Below are positions 26,374 through 34,639 of a DNA stretch of 64,000 nt, piece by piece. Origin of the DNA: a virus; IMG/VR virus record IMGVR_UViG_3300046787_000408, positions 1-64,000 of that record. One strand, 5' to 3'. How positions within the stretch are numbered: the first letter of the stretch is position 1; each line of letters starts with the position of its first letter. The translations under genes and the position numbers were made by a program. Under the pieces are notes generated by a model that was not told where the DNA came from, made no database searches, and saw nothing but the letters and a program-made list of their open reading frames with translations.

Positions 26374-26711
26374 AGATTTTGATCAGGCCAGTCTCTAAAC
26401 AGTGCATGTTGAATAGTTGAGCAATCCACGAACTGATTAAAGCTCTTGTGTTTGTCTTCTAGTTCACCTTCAAGTGGTGCTACTCGTTTGAATGCCGAAT
26501 CCATCTGAGCCATTCCTGTAAACTCCATGAGTATCATCCATTCTGGCATGTCTGCGATTGAACGAAAGCCCATTTTACAGCGTGTGATTCTGTAGCTTTC
26601 CATTTTGCCTTCTGATATCAAGTGATCAAAAAAGCTTTTCATGTTTGTGACCCATTCAAGGTCTGAAATGTCGCCGGCCTTGTTGGCCCAAATTGTATAT
26701 ACGTCTGCCAT
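26370..26711 (-). CDS. Small conserved protein (DUF6614-like), function unknown
   Basis: 113 residues. The form VYTIWANKAGDISDLEWVTN, then a helix, SYRITRCKMGF, EWMILMEFTGMAQMDSAF, resembles a ferredoxin-like dimeric alpha/beta fold with a beta-alpha-beta order. I associate it with the proteobacterial family DUF6614, from memory. There is no clear active site; Cys residues at about 45 and 97 are isolated. It is coupled to its neighbours: 3 nt after the acetyltransferase-like gene and a 4-nt overlap with the next. Confidence 0.68.
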   Translation of the reverse strand: MADVYTIWANKAGDISDLEWVTNMKSFFDHLISEGKMESYRITRCKMGFRSIADMPEWMILMEFTGMAQMDSAFKRVAPLEGELEDKHKSFNQFVDCSTIQHALFRDWPDQNL

Positions 26712-26714
26712 GTT

Positions 26715-27149
26715 TTACTCCAGTGGTCCCAGTAGTTCAAAGCCATCCATGCTTTGTTTGTACAGGTGTGCTTGTTCAAGATACAGGTATTGGAACCCGC
26801 GAGCCTTGTAGATAGCACACTCTGTTTGTAGTGTCTCTATCCCTAGCCGTAGCCGGGGATTGTTGTAGTTCCATGCGAATTGATCACACAGTGCATTCTT
26901 TTCGTCGTAGCGTCGGATCAAGCTGAACGCTGCTAGTTTGTCCCCGTCGTAATACCCTATTACGTCAGTCATTGGGTCTGTATAACGACTGTCAAATATA
27001 GGCATCACACTGGCAAAATGTTTGTATTTGCAGTAGTCTCTGTAGATGCTGTTCAGCTGAGTGATATTGGGTTCACGCAAGTACTCCCATTTTACCGTGG
27101 GTTTGTAGTTGGTTTTTGACAAATCAATACGTGCGAACTGGTAAGTCAT
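26715..27149 (-). CDS. GNAT-like acetyltransferase, putative
   Basis: 144 residues. Predicted order resembles a short GNAT fold: DVIGYYDGDKLAAFSLIRRY (strands beta2-beta3), DQFAWNYNNPRLRLGIETLQ (strand beta4 then a helix at the acetyl-CoA loop position), and YKARGFQYLYLEQAHLYKQS (strand beta5). The classical RxxGxG/A loop is replaced by NPRLRLG, so activity is uncertain. The closest forms I remember are hypothetical proteins of marine myoviruses. It overlaps the next upstream gene by 4 nt and would be co-translated. Confidence 0.62.
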   Translation of the reverse strand: MTYQFARIDLSKTNYKPTVKWEYLREPNITQLNSIYRDYCKYKHFASVMPIFDSRYTDPMTDVIGYYDGDKLAAFSLIRRYDEKNALCDQFAWNYNNPRLRLGIETLQTECAIYKARGFQYLYLEQAHLYKQSMDGFELLGPLE

Positions 27150-27646
27150 CTAGGATCCTTTCTGTGGTGAAACAGCACTTTTAAGTAATCTTCTGGCCAA
27201 GTATCGTAGAATCCTTTGCGTGCCATACCTGCTGCTCGTTGATTAAGATCCTCAAGTGGCTGCACCAGAGCCAGTGCATATTTGCCTTGGTTCATTACAA
27301 TGCCATTGACTATTTCAGGATCTGCAGGATGATCTTCCAGCGCAATCAAGTCGTTGTGGTGCAAGAACTCTTGATTGGCTTGTTCAAGACTGCTAGAGAA
27401 CAATTCGTAATTCCATTCTGCAGGATCGTAGGCATATATTATTACTTCGTGCGAGCCCATGCCATGCTGACTGCGATGCTTTAGATCATAGTAAGGATCG
27501 GACCCTACAAAGATACCTATGGTGTTCTTGAGTCTTGCTGATCTTGCAAACGGGCATGGTGGCCATCCGCCTAGCGCAGGATGCGGCTTTTCCACAAAGT
27601 TTTCGCTCCATTCCAGGATGTCTCGGCGTAGTTGTTCTAGTTCCAT
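27146..27646 (-). CDS. Conserved hypothetical protein with a CPFA motif
   Basis: 166 residues, function not known. A striking conserved block HPALGGWPPCPFARSARL is at residues 22-39. It is followed by alternating strands (TIGIFVGSDPYYDL, EVIIYAYDP) and a helix-rich second half ending KGFYDTWPEDYLKVLFHHRK. The single Cys with Pro on both sides looks functional, perhaps metal or nucleotide binding, but I cannot assign a reaction. It sits between the small gp26-linked gene and the GNAT-like gene, with 1- and 4-nt overlaps. Confidence 0.65.
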   Translation of the reverse strand: MELEQLRRDILEWSENFVEKPHPALGGWPPCPFARSARLKNTIGIFVGSDPYYDLKHRSQHGMGSHEVIIYAYDPAEWNYELFSSSLEQANQEFLHHNDLIALEDHPADPEIVNGIVMNQGKYALALVQPLEDLNQRAAGMARKGFYDTWPEDYLKVLFHHRKDPR

Positions 27647-27822
27647 TAAAAGAAAGGCAATTTGCTTGATTTAGTTGTTTCTAAGTTTTCCTTGATCAAT
27701 TCACTGATCAAGGTTCGTTCAGACGGACTCATTTGCATAACATCGTCATAGGTGGCGCCGCCTCGCATGTACCATGACATTTTCAAACTCTGCCTACGCA
27801 TTTCGTTGGCCTCCTGGTCCAT
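27646..27822 (-). CDS. Small conserved T4-like phage protein next to gp26
   Basis: 58 residues from the ATG at 27822. The core SLKMSWYMRGGATYDDVMQM and the end ENLETTKSSKLPFF match a small family I recall beside gp26 in marine T4-like phages, probably a hub assembly factor by location. A longer frame could start at 27936 but would overlap gp26 by 76 nt and add a part unlike the family. A third choice, the ATG at 27801, has a better Shine-Dalgarno site (CAGGAGG) and would give 51 residues. The stop shares one base with the start of the next gene. Confidence 0.65.
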   Translation of the reverse strand: MDQEANEMRRQSLKMSWYMRGGATYDDVMQMSPSERTLISELIKENLETTKSSKLPFF

Positions 27823-27860
27823 CTGATCGATTAGTGCTGAAATTTCGTCAGCAGACGCTG

Positions 27861-28703
27861 TCAGGAGGCGGCTTCGAAAAAACTTGCTTGGTCCAGAGTC
27901 AAGGGTTGATCGTACTCGTGTTCGCAATTGTTGCATTTTAAGTGCAAGGGCTTGAGTTCACTAGCAGTGCGCAGTTCAATCACGTGATCGCGAATTACGT
28001 TGAACAGCTTACGATCACAGTTGTTCAAAAACTCTTGAATAAATTCAGGTTCAACCACAACAGTGTTGGGAGTTCTAATGCCAGCAATACTGTGCTTGAG
28101 TGCTTGTACAGTAAGCTCAGTAATTTTACGCAGAGCTTGATTCAACTTGGTTAGTTTTTCTTCGTCGGACAGATCGCTACCGGGAATCTGTTGAATGATT
28201 CGTTGTTCTTCAAATTGAGTTTGATTGGTGTCTGTTTGATTTTTGTAGGTAATGGGTCTGAAAAAGATCTCCATGTCCCCATGACGAATAGTTTTGCTAA
28301 AGTCAGGACTGTCCAGCTGTGCCAGTACAGTGCGCAGATCCAGTTGATATTCTTCATCAGTTTTACATGCAGGACACTGAGTGCTAAAACCCATTTCGTG
28401 CCCATAACTGGCAATACGAATGGCTACCAAAATAGCATTGATGTCCACAGCAGGAGCAGCCCAGGCATTGAGCACGTTGGGCAAACAGCTTTGGATCACA
28501 TTGATCACAGCTTGTCCGTTGAACAGTGCGTCTGGAGTACGGTACGTGATCTCGTCAATGGCTGTCATGGGCAGCACAGGTAGTTCTTTATTTTCAGGCA
28601 TGCTGATAGCATCCTGATGCCAGAATTCTCCACGAGTGGGCAGGGTCAAATAGATTGCCGGTTGTCTAAAGAATTGTCGCAATGGGTTAGCTAATTGGGT
28701 CAT
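27861..28703 (-). CDS. gp26: Baseplate hub protein, gp26-like (T4 baseplate family)
   Basis: 280 residues (T4 gp26: 208). LPTRGEFWHQDAISMPENKE, then LPMTAIDEITYRTPDALFNG and INAILVAIRIASYGHEM are typical of the T4-like baseplate hub family. Two CxxC pairs stand out: CPAC at about 110-113 and CNNC near the C-terminus, which together could form a zinc site. gp26 helps assemble the central hub and is present in few copies. It lies back to back with the tape measure gene, across a 41-nt intergenic space carrying two opposed late-promoter-like sites. Confidence 0.8.
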   Translation of the reverse strand: MTQLANPLRQFFRQPAIYLTLPTRGEFWHQDAISMPENKELPVLPMTAIDEITYRTPDALFNGQAVINVIQSCLPNVLNAWAAPAVDINAILVAIRIASYGHEMGFSTQCPACKTDEEYQLDLRTVLAQLDSPDFSKTIRHGDMEIFFRPITYKNQTDTNQTQFEEQRIIQQIPGSDLSDEEKLTKLNQALRKITELTVQALKHSIAGIRTPNTVVVEPEFIQEFLNNCDRKLFNVIRDHVIELRTASELKPLHLKCNNCEHEYDQPLTLDQASFFEAAS

Positions 28704-28711
28704 GAATCACC

Positions 28712-28719
28712 TATAAATA
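28712..28719 (+). promoter_or_regulatory. Late promoter octamer TATAAATA before the tape measure gene
   Basis: Exact T4 late consensus TATAAATA. A 25-nt leader follows before the ATG at 28745, with only a weak purine stretch (AGGCGATAGA). Confidence 0.75.
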
Positions 28720-28725
28720 TATGTC

Positions 28726-28733
28726 TACTTATA
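28726..28733 (-). promoter_or_regulatory. Late promoter-like octamer TATAAGTA before gp26
   Basis: Minus-strand TATAAGTA, one mismatch, opposed to the plus-strand TATAAATA. Together they form a CCTATAA...TTATAGG inverted repeat, so a divergent late promoter is likely. Confidence 0.5.
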
Positions 28734-28744
28734 GGCGATAGACC

Positions 28745-31696
28745 ATGGCAGACATAAATCAGCAAACAGAAGAACTAGCAAGAATAATGGAACAGGTCAA
28801 CCGGGAAATGGCGTTATACGGCCAAATTACCAAGACCACCGCTGATCAAAAGCGTGATGCTGAGATTGAAGCAGCCACAGGCATGAAAAACTTCACCAAA
28901 GCTTCTGGATCAGCAGCTGATGCAGTGGGTCACTTGGCCAATGCTGGTATGGCTGCTGGTAAAGCCATGCTGGATGGCAAAAAAGGCGCAGCAGTATTCA
29001 ACGACAGTATTGACGGTATGGCCAAAGCTGCTCAGGCAGCAGGCGTTGCCTTGGCTCTGTTGATACCTGGCGGCCCTGCAATCAAGCTACTGATAGCTGG
29101 TATAACTGCGTTAACTGGTGCAGTAGCCGGCATGGTCAAGGCATCCAACGAGATGGCCGACAAGTTGTACAAGAGCTATTCAGGTCTATCCAAGTCAGGT
29201 GCAGCAGCAAGTGACGGCATGACCGGCGTGTACAATGACGCTAAAAAGCTGGGTCTCAGCATGAACGACCTGGACAGCTTGGTGGGGTTAGTAGGCGAAA
29301 ATGCCAAAGATCTTGCACTGTTTTCTGGGTCTGTGTTTGAAGGGCGCAAACAGTTTGCTGACATTGGTCAAGCAATGGAGCCTTACCGCAAGAGCTTGAT
29401 TGCTGCTGGTATGACTCAAGAGCAGATCAACGAAGGCACAATGCAGTACATTAGACTGCAAACTCGTGTGGGTCTAGCACAAAACAAAACAACTCAAGAA
29501 CTAGCAGACGGTGCCAAAAAGTACTTGCAAGAACAAGATGCGCTGACCAAGCTAACTGGGCAAACACGACAAGAGCAAGAAGCAGCACTAGAAGAAGCAC
29601 GAAGCCAAATGCGCTTTCGTGCCAAACTGGAAGAAATGCGCGGATCAGGCGATGAGAAACAAATTGCCGCAGCAGCTCAACTGGAAAAAACATATGTGTT
29701 GTTGAGAAGTCAGAGTAAAGAAGCAGCGCAAGGCTTCGGTGACATGACCACTGGCATGATAGGTACTGAAGCTTCGCAAAAGTTACTGATGAGTACCAAT
29801 GGAGAAGCACTACAAACTGCTAACCAAATGGTTGCTGGGCAAAAAGATGCTATAGCAGGAACACAGGCTATTGCAGCCGCAGCTGGTCAAACCACCAAAG
29901 ACATGAATATGCTGTACCAAACAGGTGCAGCAGAAAACTTTTTGCTCAGTATTGACGAGGGCGCTAAACTAGGCTTGTTGGCACAAAAAGATCTATCAGA
30001 ACAGTACGACAAGATTACAGCAGACCAGAAAAAGCAAGGTCAAGAAGGCGGTAAAGCAGCAGACGGCATCACAGACCAGTACGCTAAAAACATCAAGCAA
30101 CAGCAAGATCTCAACAAGAAAATGGAAGATGTTGTGTTCAAAGGTATTGACAATGCTCTTGTGATCACTAACAAATTGGGCAATGCTACTGACACGTTGG
30201 CCACAGGTTTTGAAACTCTAGGAAAAGCAGTAAACAAGCTTTTGAATATCTTTGGGTTAGGTACTAAAGAACCCAAGGTCCCAGCACCACCTACTAAAGA
30301 ACAAGAAGCTGCTGGTGCAGCAGTTACCGCAGCAAGAACTCAGTCAGAGCAAGCAGACAAAAAGTTAGCTGATCAAATGGCTGCAACTGAAGCGCTAAAA
30401 AAGGATTTAGAGAGTATCACTAAGTCCAGCAACAAATCAGCAGAAACCACAGCCAAAATTGCTGAACTCAAGAAGCAGATTGCAGAGTCAGAAAGCAAAG
30501 AACTGACTCTAAACAAAGAAGCAAAAATTGCTTCGTCGAAAAAATTAGAAGCAGCAGCAGCGCAAACCAATGCTAATCGTGCATCGCGAGGGCAAGCGTC
30601 AACAGCTACAGCAACTCCAACTGCTCCTGCTAGCGCAGGGGGTGGCGGAGCACCAGCAGGTGAAGCAACATCACGATCAATGGCGCCACGTTCTGGATCA
30701 CCGTCACCATCAGCTGGTGCCCCAGACGGCCAGCCAGGAAAAGGCGCGGCCGCAGGACAAGCACAAGGCGGAGGTAGTCTCAAAATAGGTCCAGCAGCAG
30801 ACATGTCTGGTCTTGACAATGAAATGATTTCAAGATTGGAAAAATTTGCACTATCAACTGGAAAATCCGTAGATGTAAACAGTGCTTTTAGATCTGATCA
30901 GAAACAGGCAGAACTCTGGGTAAGAGGCCACATACTTAATGAGCCAGGTGTACACATGCCTGCTGCTCCTAAAGATGATCAAGAAATAACCTACAAAGGT
31001 AAAACTTATCAAGTCAAGGGCTCAGGCAAAGGCAGTTTACATGGAGTTGGTAATGCAGTAGACATTAGTGTAGCAGGTATGGGAAAAAGCAAAGGCCCCA
31101 TTGACGAGCTATTGGCCAATGCTGGTTTGTTCCGTCCTTTCATTGCCAATGATCCTCCTCATGTGCAAATGATGGCAGAAGGCGGTATTGTACAGCCTAC
31201 TCCGGGAGGAACACCGGCTATTATTGGCGAAGGTGGCAATGCTGAAGCAGTTATTCCTCTCAAAGGCAACAGAATTCCTGTAGACTTCCCCGAAGAAGTC
31301 AAAAGATTTTTTCAATTTCAAGCTCAGGCTGACAATCTCAAATTCCTTAAAGGGGGCGACGAAAAATCCACCTATGAAGATGTTGATGCTGTGGTAGCTG
31401 CTAGTCAAGTCAAGATGTTTGCTAAACTAGAAGAAATAAAATTGGATTTAATAACCAAGGGTTTTGATCGGGAAATTTTAGAAAACTACGGAGAAGAAGG
31501 CAAATCAGCAGGAAACAAAACTGAAGCAGATGTAGCTGATCTACAGAGCAGATACAACGATGATGTAGTAGCAGAATCAATAAAAGAAAACGTAGTACAG
31601 ACCAAAACATTGATTGACATGATTTCAGAACTTGTGCGTGAGCAACGCAATGCCAATGACATCAGTACAAGGATCCTGCAAGTCAGTAGCAATTAA
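28745..31696 (+). CDS. Tape measure protein with M15-type peptidase domain
   Basis: 983 residues. Residues 1-100 and 200-480 are Ala/Gln/Lys-rich helices typical of tape measure proteins. Residues about 90-135 are hydrophobic (AAQAAGVALALLIPGGPAIK, LLIAGITALTGAVAGMV), a likely membrane-inserting segment. Residues about 525-690 are an Ala/Ser/Gly/Pro-rich linker. Residues about 695-812 form an M15 (VanY/endolysin-like) domain: SAFRSDQKQAELW, then SLHGVGNAVDIS with His766 and Asp773, and PPHVQ with His806, which give the His-Asp-His zinc set. The closing EGGIVQPTPGGTPAIIGEGG motif is common at tape-measure C-termini. It probably sets tail length and cuts peptidoglycan peptides during entry. T4 gp29 is 590 residues without this domain. 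Confidence 0.85.
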   Translation: MADINQQTEELARIMEQVNREMALYGQITKTTADQKRDAEIEAATGMKNFTKASGSAADAVGHLANAGMAAGKAMLDGKKGAAVFNDSIDGMAKAAQAAGVALALLIPGGPAIKLLIAGITALTGAVAGMVKASNEMADKLYKSYSGLSKSGAAASDGMTGVYNDAKKLGLSMNDLDSLVGLVGENAKDLALFSGSVFEGRKQFADIGQAMEPYRKSLIAAGMTQEQINEGTMQYIRLQTRVGLAQNKTTQELADGAKKYLQEQDALTKLTGQTRQEQEAALEEARSQMRFRAKLEEMRGSGDEKQIAAAAQLEKTYVLLRSQSKEAAQGFGDMTTGMIGTEASQKLLMSTNGEALQTANQMVAGQKDAIAGTQAIAAAAGQTTKDMNMLYQTGAAENFLLSIDEGAKLGLLAQKDLSEQYDKITADQKKQGQEGGKAADGITDQYAKNIKQQQDLNKKMEDVVFKGIDNALVITNKLGNATDTLATGFETLGKAVNKLLNIFGLGTKEPKVPAPPTKEQEAAGAAVTAARTQSEQADKKLADQMAATEALKKDLESITKSSNKSAETTAKIAELKKQIAESESKELTLNKEAKIASSKKLEAAAAQTNANRASRGQASTATATPTAPASAGGGGAPAGEATSRSMAPRSGSPSPSAGAPDGQPGKGAAAGQAQGGGSLKIGPAADMSGLDNEMISRLEKFALSTGKSVDVNSAFRSDQKQAELWVRGHILNEPGVHMPAAPKDDQEITYKGKTYQVKGSGKGSLHGVGNAVDISVAGMGKSKGPIDELLANAGLFRPFIANDPPHVQMMAEGGIVQPTPGGTPAIIGEGGNAEAVIPLKGNRIPVDFPEEVKRFFQFQAQADNLKFLKGGDEKSTYEDVDAVVAASQVKMFAKLEEIKLDLITKGFDREILENYGEEGKSAGNKTEADVADLQSRYNDDVVAESIKENVVQTKTLIDMISELVREQRNANDISTRILQVSSN

Positions 31697-31697
31697 C

Positions 31698-31705
31698 GGT
31701 AAATA
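31698..31705 (+). promoter_or_regulatory. Late promoter octamer GGTAAATA, leaderless type, before the portal gene
   Basis: GGTAAATA ends 5 nt before the portal ATG at 31711; no Shine-Dalgarno sequence lies between. Confidence 0.6.
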
Positions 31706-31710
31706 ATAAC

Positions 31711-33477
31711 ATGGCAGAACAAAACAAACCCGGTTGGAAAAAGTACTTTAAAGTAGCTGATACGTCAGGTCAGCTCGGTCCCATCTCTGGTAGACACGCT
31801 GACGGTTACCCCAACTACGGCAGAAATTCCGGCACAGAAACACAAACAGACATGGTGTTTAGAAACTATGCTAGCCGTCTGCCTGAAGTGTACTCGGGCC
31901 ACCCCAACCGTATCGAGCGATACAATCAGTACGAAAACATGGACATGGATTCAGAAATCAATGCATGTTTAGACATCATTGCTGAGTTCTCAACACAGAT
32001 GAACGAACAAAACGGCACGCCGTTTGACGTCAAGTACAATGACAAACCTACTGATCACGAAATTGACATTGTGCGCAAGCAATTGCAACAGTGGGTCAAG
32101 CTGAACAAACTAGATCAACGCATCTTCAAACTGTTTCGCAACACTATCAAGTATGGCGACCAAATTTTTGTGCGTGACCCAGAAACATTTGAAATGATGT
32201 GGGTGGACATGAGCAAATTGGCTCGTGTGATTGTAAACGAATCTGAAGGCAAGCGCCCAGAACAGTATGTGATTCGTGACATCAACCCTAACTTTCAAAA
32301 CATGACTGTGGCAGCAAAAACCACTACAGATTACATGACCAATCCTACCACAGGATCAGTAGCTGGCAACAGCAACTACACCATGCCCAACGGCGGCACA
32401 GGTGGCGGTGTGGGCAACAGTCGCTTTATGCAGGCCATGAACGAAGTTTGCTTGGATTCCAAGCACGTGGTGCACCTGAGTCTTAACGAAGGTTTGGATG
32501 TGTTTTGGCCGTTTGGCAAAAGCATCTTGGAAAACATTTTCAAAGTGTTCAAACAAAAAGAATTGCTTGAAGATGCTATCTTGATCTATCGTGTACAACG
32601 TGCTCCGGAACGCAGAATCTTCAAGATTGACGTGGGTAATATGCCAAGCCACTTGGCTATGGCATTTGTGGAACGTGTGAAAAACGAAATGCATCAGCGC
32701 AGAATTCCCACTACCAATGGCGGTGGTGGCAACATGATGGATGCCAGTTACAATCCACTCAGTATCAACGAAGACTATTTCTTTCCACAAACAGCAGACG
32801 GTCGCGGCAGCAGTGTTGAAACATTGCCTGGAGGCCAGAACCTAGGCGAGATTGACGACTTGAAGTACTTCAACAACAAGATGGCTCGCGGCTTGCGTGT
32901 GCCCTCAAGCTACTTGCCTACAGGCCCTGATGACTCAGGTGCTACCATGAACGACGGCAAAGTAGGCACAGCATTGATTCAAGAATATCGTTTCAACCAG
33001 TACTGTGAGCGCTTGCAGGCCTTAATTGCACAGAAACTAGACGACGAATTCAAGATGTTCTTGAAGTGGCGCGGTTTCAACATTGATTCTGGCTTGTTCT
33101 CAATTGGATTCAATGCACCGCAAAACTTTGCTAGTTATCGCCAAAGTGAACTGGACAACACTCGTATTACTGCTTTCCAGGGTCTAGAACAGTTGCCTTA
33201 CATGAGCAAGCGATTCTTGCTTGAGCGTTTCCTAGGCCTAACTGAAGAAGAAATCAAGAAAAACGAAGAGATGTGGCGTGAAGAACGCGACCAGCCTGAT
33301 GCACCTGCTACAACTGGTCAAGACCTACGTGGTGTGGGTATCACTCCTGGCGGATTGGAAAGTGATGTAACAGCAGGCGAAGAAGTAGCTGGCATGGATC
33401 CTGCTATGGCAGGCGGCCCAGCAGATGCTGGAGTAGCACCAGCAGGTCCAGGTGCAGCAGCACCACCACCAGTATAA
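31711..33477 (+). CDS. gp20: Portal vertex protein gp20
   Basis: T4-like portal protein, 588 residues (T4: 524). Marker stretches include NYASRLPEVYSGHPNRIERY, NMDMDSEINACLDIIAEFST, IFKVFKQKELLEDAILIYRV and RAPERRIFKIDVGNMP. NKMARGLRVPSSYLPTGPDD and GTALIQEYRFNQYCERLQAL follow. The dodecameric portal starts head assembly and conducts DNA. A Gly/Asn-rich insertion lies at about residues 205-235 and a Pro/Ala/Gly tail at the end. It heads the T4-order head cluster 20, 67, 21, 22, 23. The ATG is 5 nt after a GGTAAATA octamer. Its own TAA stop lies inside the next octamer. Confidence 0.97.
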   Translation: MAEQNKPGWKKYFKVADTSGQLGPISGRHADGYPNYGRNSGTETQTDMVFRNYASRLPEVYSGHPNRIERYNQYENMDMDSEINACLDIIAEFSTQMNEQNGTPFDVKYNDKPTDHEIDIVRKQLQQWVKLNKLDQRIFKLFRNTIKYGDQIFVRDPETFEMMWVDMSKLARVIVNESEGKRPEQYVIRDINPNFQNMTVAAKTTTDYMTNPTTGSVAGNSNYTMPNGGTGGGVGNSRFMQAMNEVCLDSKHVVHLSLNEGLDVFWPFGKSILENIFKVFKQKELLEDAILIYRVQRAPERRIFKIDVGNMPSHLAMAFVERVKNEMHQRRIPTTNGGGGNMMDASYNPLSINEDYFFPQTADGRGSSVETLPGGQNLGEIDDLKYFNNKMARGLRVPSSYLPTGPDDSGATMNDGKVGTALIQEYRFNQYCERLQALIAQKLDDEFKMFLKWRGFNIDSGLFSIGFNAPQNFASYRQSELDNTRITAFQGLEQLPYMSKRFLLERFLGLTEEEIKKNEEMWREERDQPDAPATTGQDLRGVGITPGGLESDVTAGEEVAGMDPAMAGGPADAGVAPAGPGAAAPPPV

Positions 33478-33480
33478 ATA
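33473..33480 (+). promoter_or_regulatory. Late promoter octamer TATAAATA, leaderless type, fused to portal stop codon
   Basis: Exact consensus. TAA at 33475-33477 is the portal stop codon, and the next gene's ATG starts 5 nt after the octamer. Confidence 0.7.
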
Positions 33481-33485
33481 CCAGT

Positions 33486-33704
33486 ATGATTCTCAACGAA
33501 TTTTTCAATAAAGAACCTGAAGCATATCAGGACCTGTCACAGGACAACAGCCAACCCAAGTTGGGAGACTTGCGCAAGACTCGCTTGACCTTGAGACAAA
33601 TCAACAAGCTTCGCAAAATGAACGATGTCCGCACATATGAGTACAAAGAAAAACTCAAGCTGGTGAGACAACAATATGCACCACCACCTGCACCAATTGC
33701 ATAA
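33486..33704 (+). CDS. Small basic protein between portal and prohead core genes
   Basis: 72 residues, family not certain. The middle is a basic helix (LRKTRLTLRQINKLRKMNDV, then RTYEYKEKLKLVRQQY) and the tail is Pro-rich (APPPAPIA). The N-terminus is acidic. Its position between portal and the gp67-like gene suggests a prohead core or scaffold-binding factor, comparable with T4's small head genes 67 and 68, but there is no sequence motif to confirm this. It is preceded by an exact TATAAATA ending 5 nt before the ATG. Confidence 0.65.
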   Translation: MILNEFFNKEPEAYQDLSQDNSQPKLGDLRKTRLTLRQINKLRKMNDVRTYEYKEKLKLVRQQYAPPPAPIA

Positions 33705-33759
33705 CTTTGGCAATTTAGCATAGTTTTTACCCCATAAACCACAGAGTTTTTACATGTTG

Positions 33760-33767
33760 TGTAAATA
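33760..33767 (+). promoter_or_regulatory. Late promoter octamer TGTAAATA before the gp67-like gene
   Basis: TGTAAATA in a 95-nt gap, followed by a 32-nt leader with CAGGAG before the ATG at 33800. It could supply the abundant core, protease, scaffold and capsid transcript. Confidence 0.6.
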
Positions 33768-33799
33768 ACAACATACTTTACCTAACAGGAGTTTACCTT

Positions 33800-34636
33800 A
33801 TGAACAAATTTGAACAATTGATCGAATACGTGATCAATGATGACACACAAAAAGCACAAGAATTGTTCCACGAAATTGTAGTGGAAAAAAGCCGTCAAAT
33901 CTACGAAGACATCATGTCTGAAGAAGAAATTGACGAAGCTGACGAAGGCGAAGACCTAGAAGAAGGCGACATGGGCGGCGATGCTGCTGATGACCTAATC
34001 GACGATGTTGAAGCTGAAGAACAAGACGACATGAACATGGAAGCTGAAGGCGACGACGACATGGAAATGGACGTTGAAGTTGGCGGCGACGAAGACATGG
34101 GCGGCGATGATTTTGGCGGTGACGACATGGGTGGTAGCGATGAAGCAGCCACCAAAGACGACATCCTTAACTTGGAAGACAAGCTAGACCAATTGATGGC
34201 AGAATTTGAAGACCTTATGGGTGGTGATAATGATGAAGTTGGTGATGGCGACGGATTTGGTCCAGACGAAGGCGGCGACGCTATTGAAATGGACGACACT
34301 GAAGAAATGGAACCAGGCATGATGGAATCCTTGGATCTCAAGGCAGCTCCAAAGCCAGTTACCAGTGAAGAAGGTGGCGTAAACAAGAAGTCTACAGTAG
34401 CTGCAAATGCAGGCGCAAAAGGCCCAATCGGCAATAGCGTTAAGCCAGTACACACAGGTGCTGATGGCGGCGGTCACCATGATGCTAGCCCATACAAGAA
34501 CACTGTAAAAGAAATTGGTACACCTAGTACACAAGAAGCTGGTAAGAAAGCATTTAAAACTGCTGCTCCTAAGCCAGTAACTGGTCAAGCTGCTGGTGTT
34601 AACAACCGTAGCATTACCCCAGGTGGACGTGGTTAA
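33800..34636 (+). CDS. gp67: Acidic prohead core protein, gp67-like
   Basis: 278 residues. The first 40 form a helix (FEQLIEYVINDDTQKAQELF, HEIVVEKSRQIYEDIM) with the same layout as the T4 gp67 N-terminus, a helical repeat followed by an acidic tract. Residues 40-180 are extremely acidic: Asp/Glu runs mixed with Gly and Met (DMGGDDFGGDDMGGSDEA). Residues 180-278 are neutral, with two KAAPKPVT or TAAPKPVT repeats and a Gly/Arg end. T4 gp67 is only 80 residues and is cleaved to internal peptide by gp21. This is a lengthened version, encoded directly before gp21 (3 nt gap). Function by homology of layout and position. Confidence 0.7.
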   Translation: MNKFEQLIEYVINDDTQKAQELFHEIVVEKSRQIYEDIMSEEEIDEADEGEDLEEGDMGGDAADDLIDDVEAEEQDDMNMEAEGDDDMEMDVEVGGDEDMGGDDFGGDDMGGSDEAATKDDILNLEDKLDQLMAEFEDLMGGDNDEVGDGDGFGPDEGGDAIEMDDTEEMEPGMMESLDLKAAPKPVTSEEGGVNKKSTVAANAGAKGPIGNSVKPVHTGADGGGHHDASPYKNTVKEIGTPSTQEAGKKAFKTAAPKPVTGQAAGVNNRSITPGGRG

Positions 34637-34639
34637 TTA

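Noticed and set aside
27823-27936. Longer start for the small gene after gp26
   Set aside because: It overlaps gp26 by 76 nt and the extra residues do not fit the small family, which begins near the MDQEANEMRR region.
33901-34455. Minus-strand Ser/Pro-rich 184-codon frame opposite the acidic core protein
   Set aside because: Complement of Asp/Glu/Gly codons; lies within the conserved head gene order on the plus strand.
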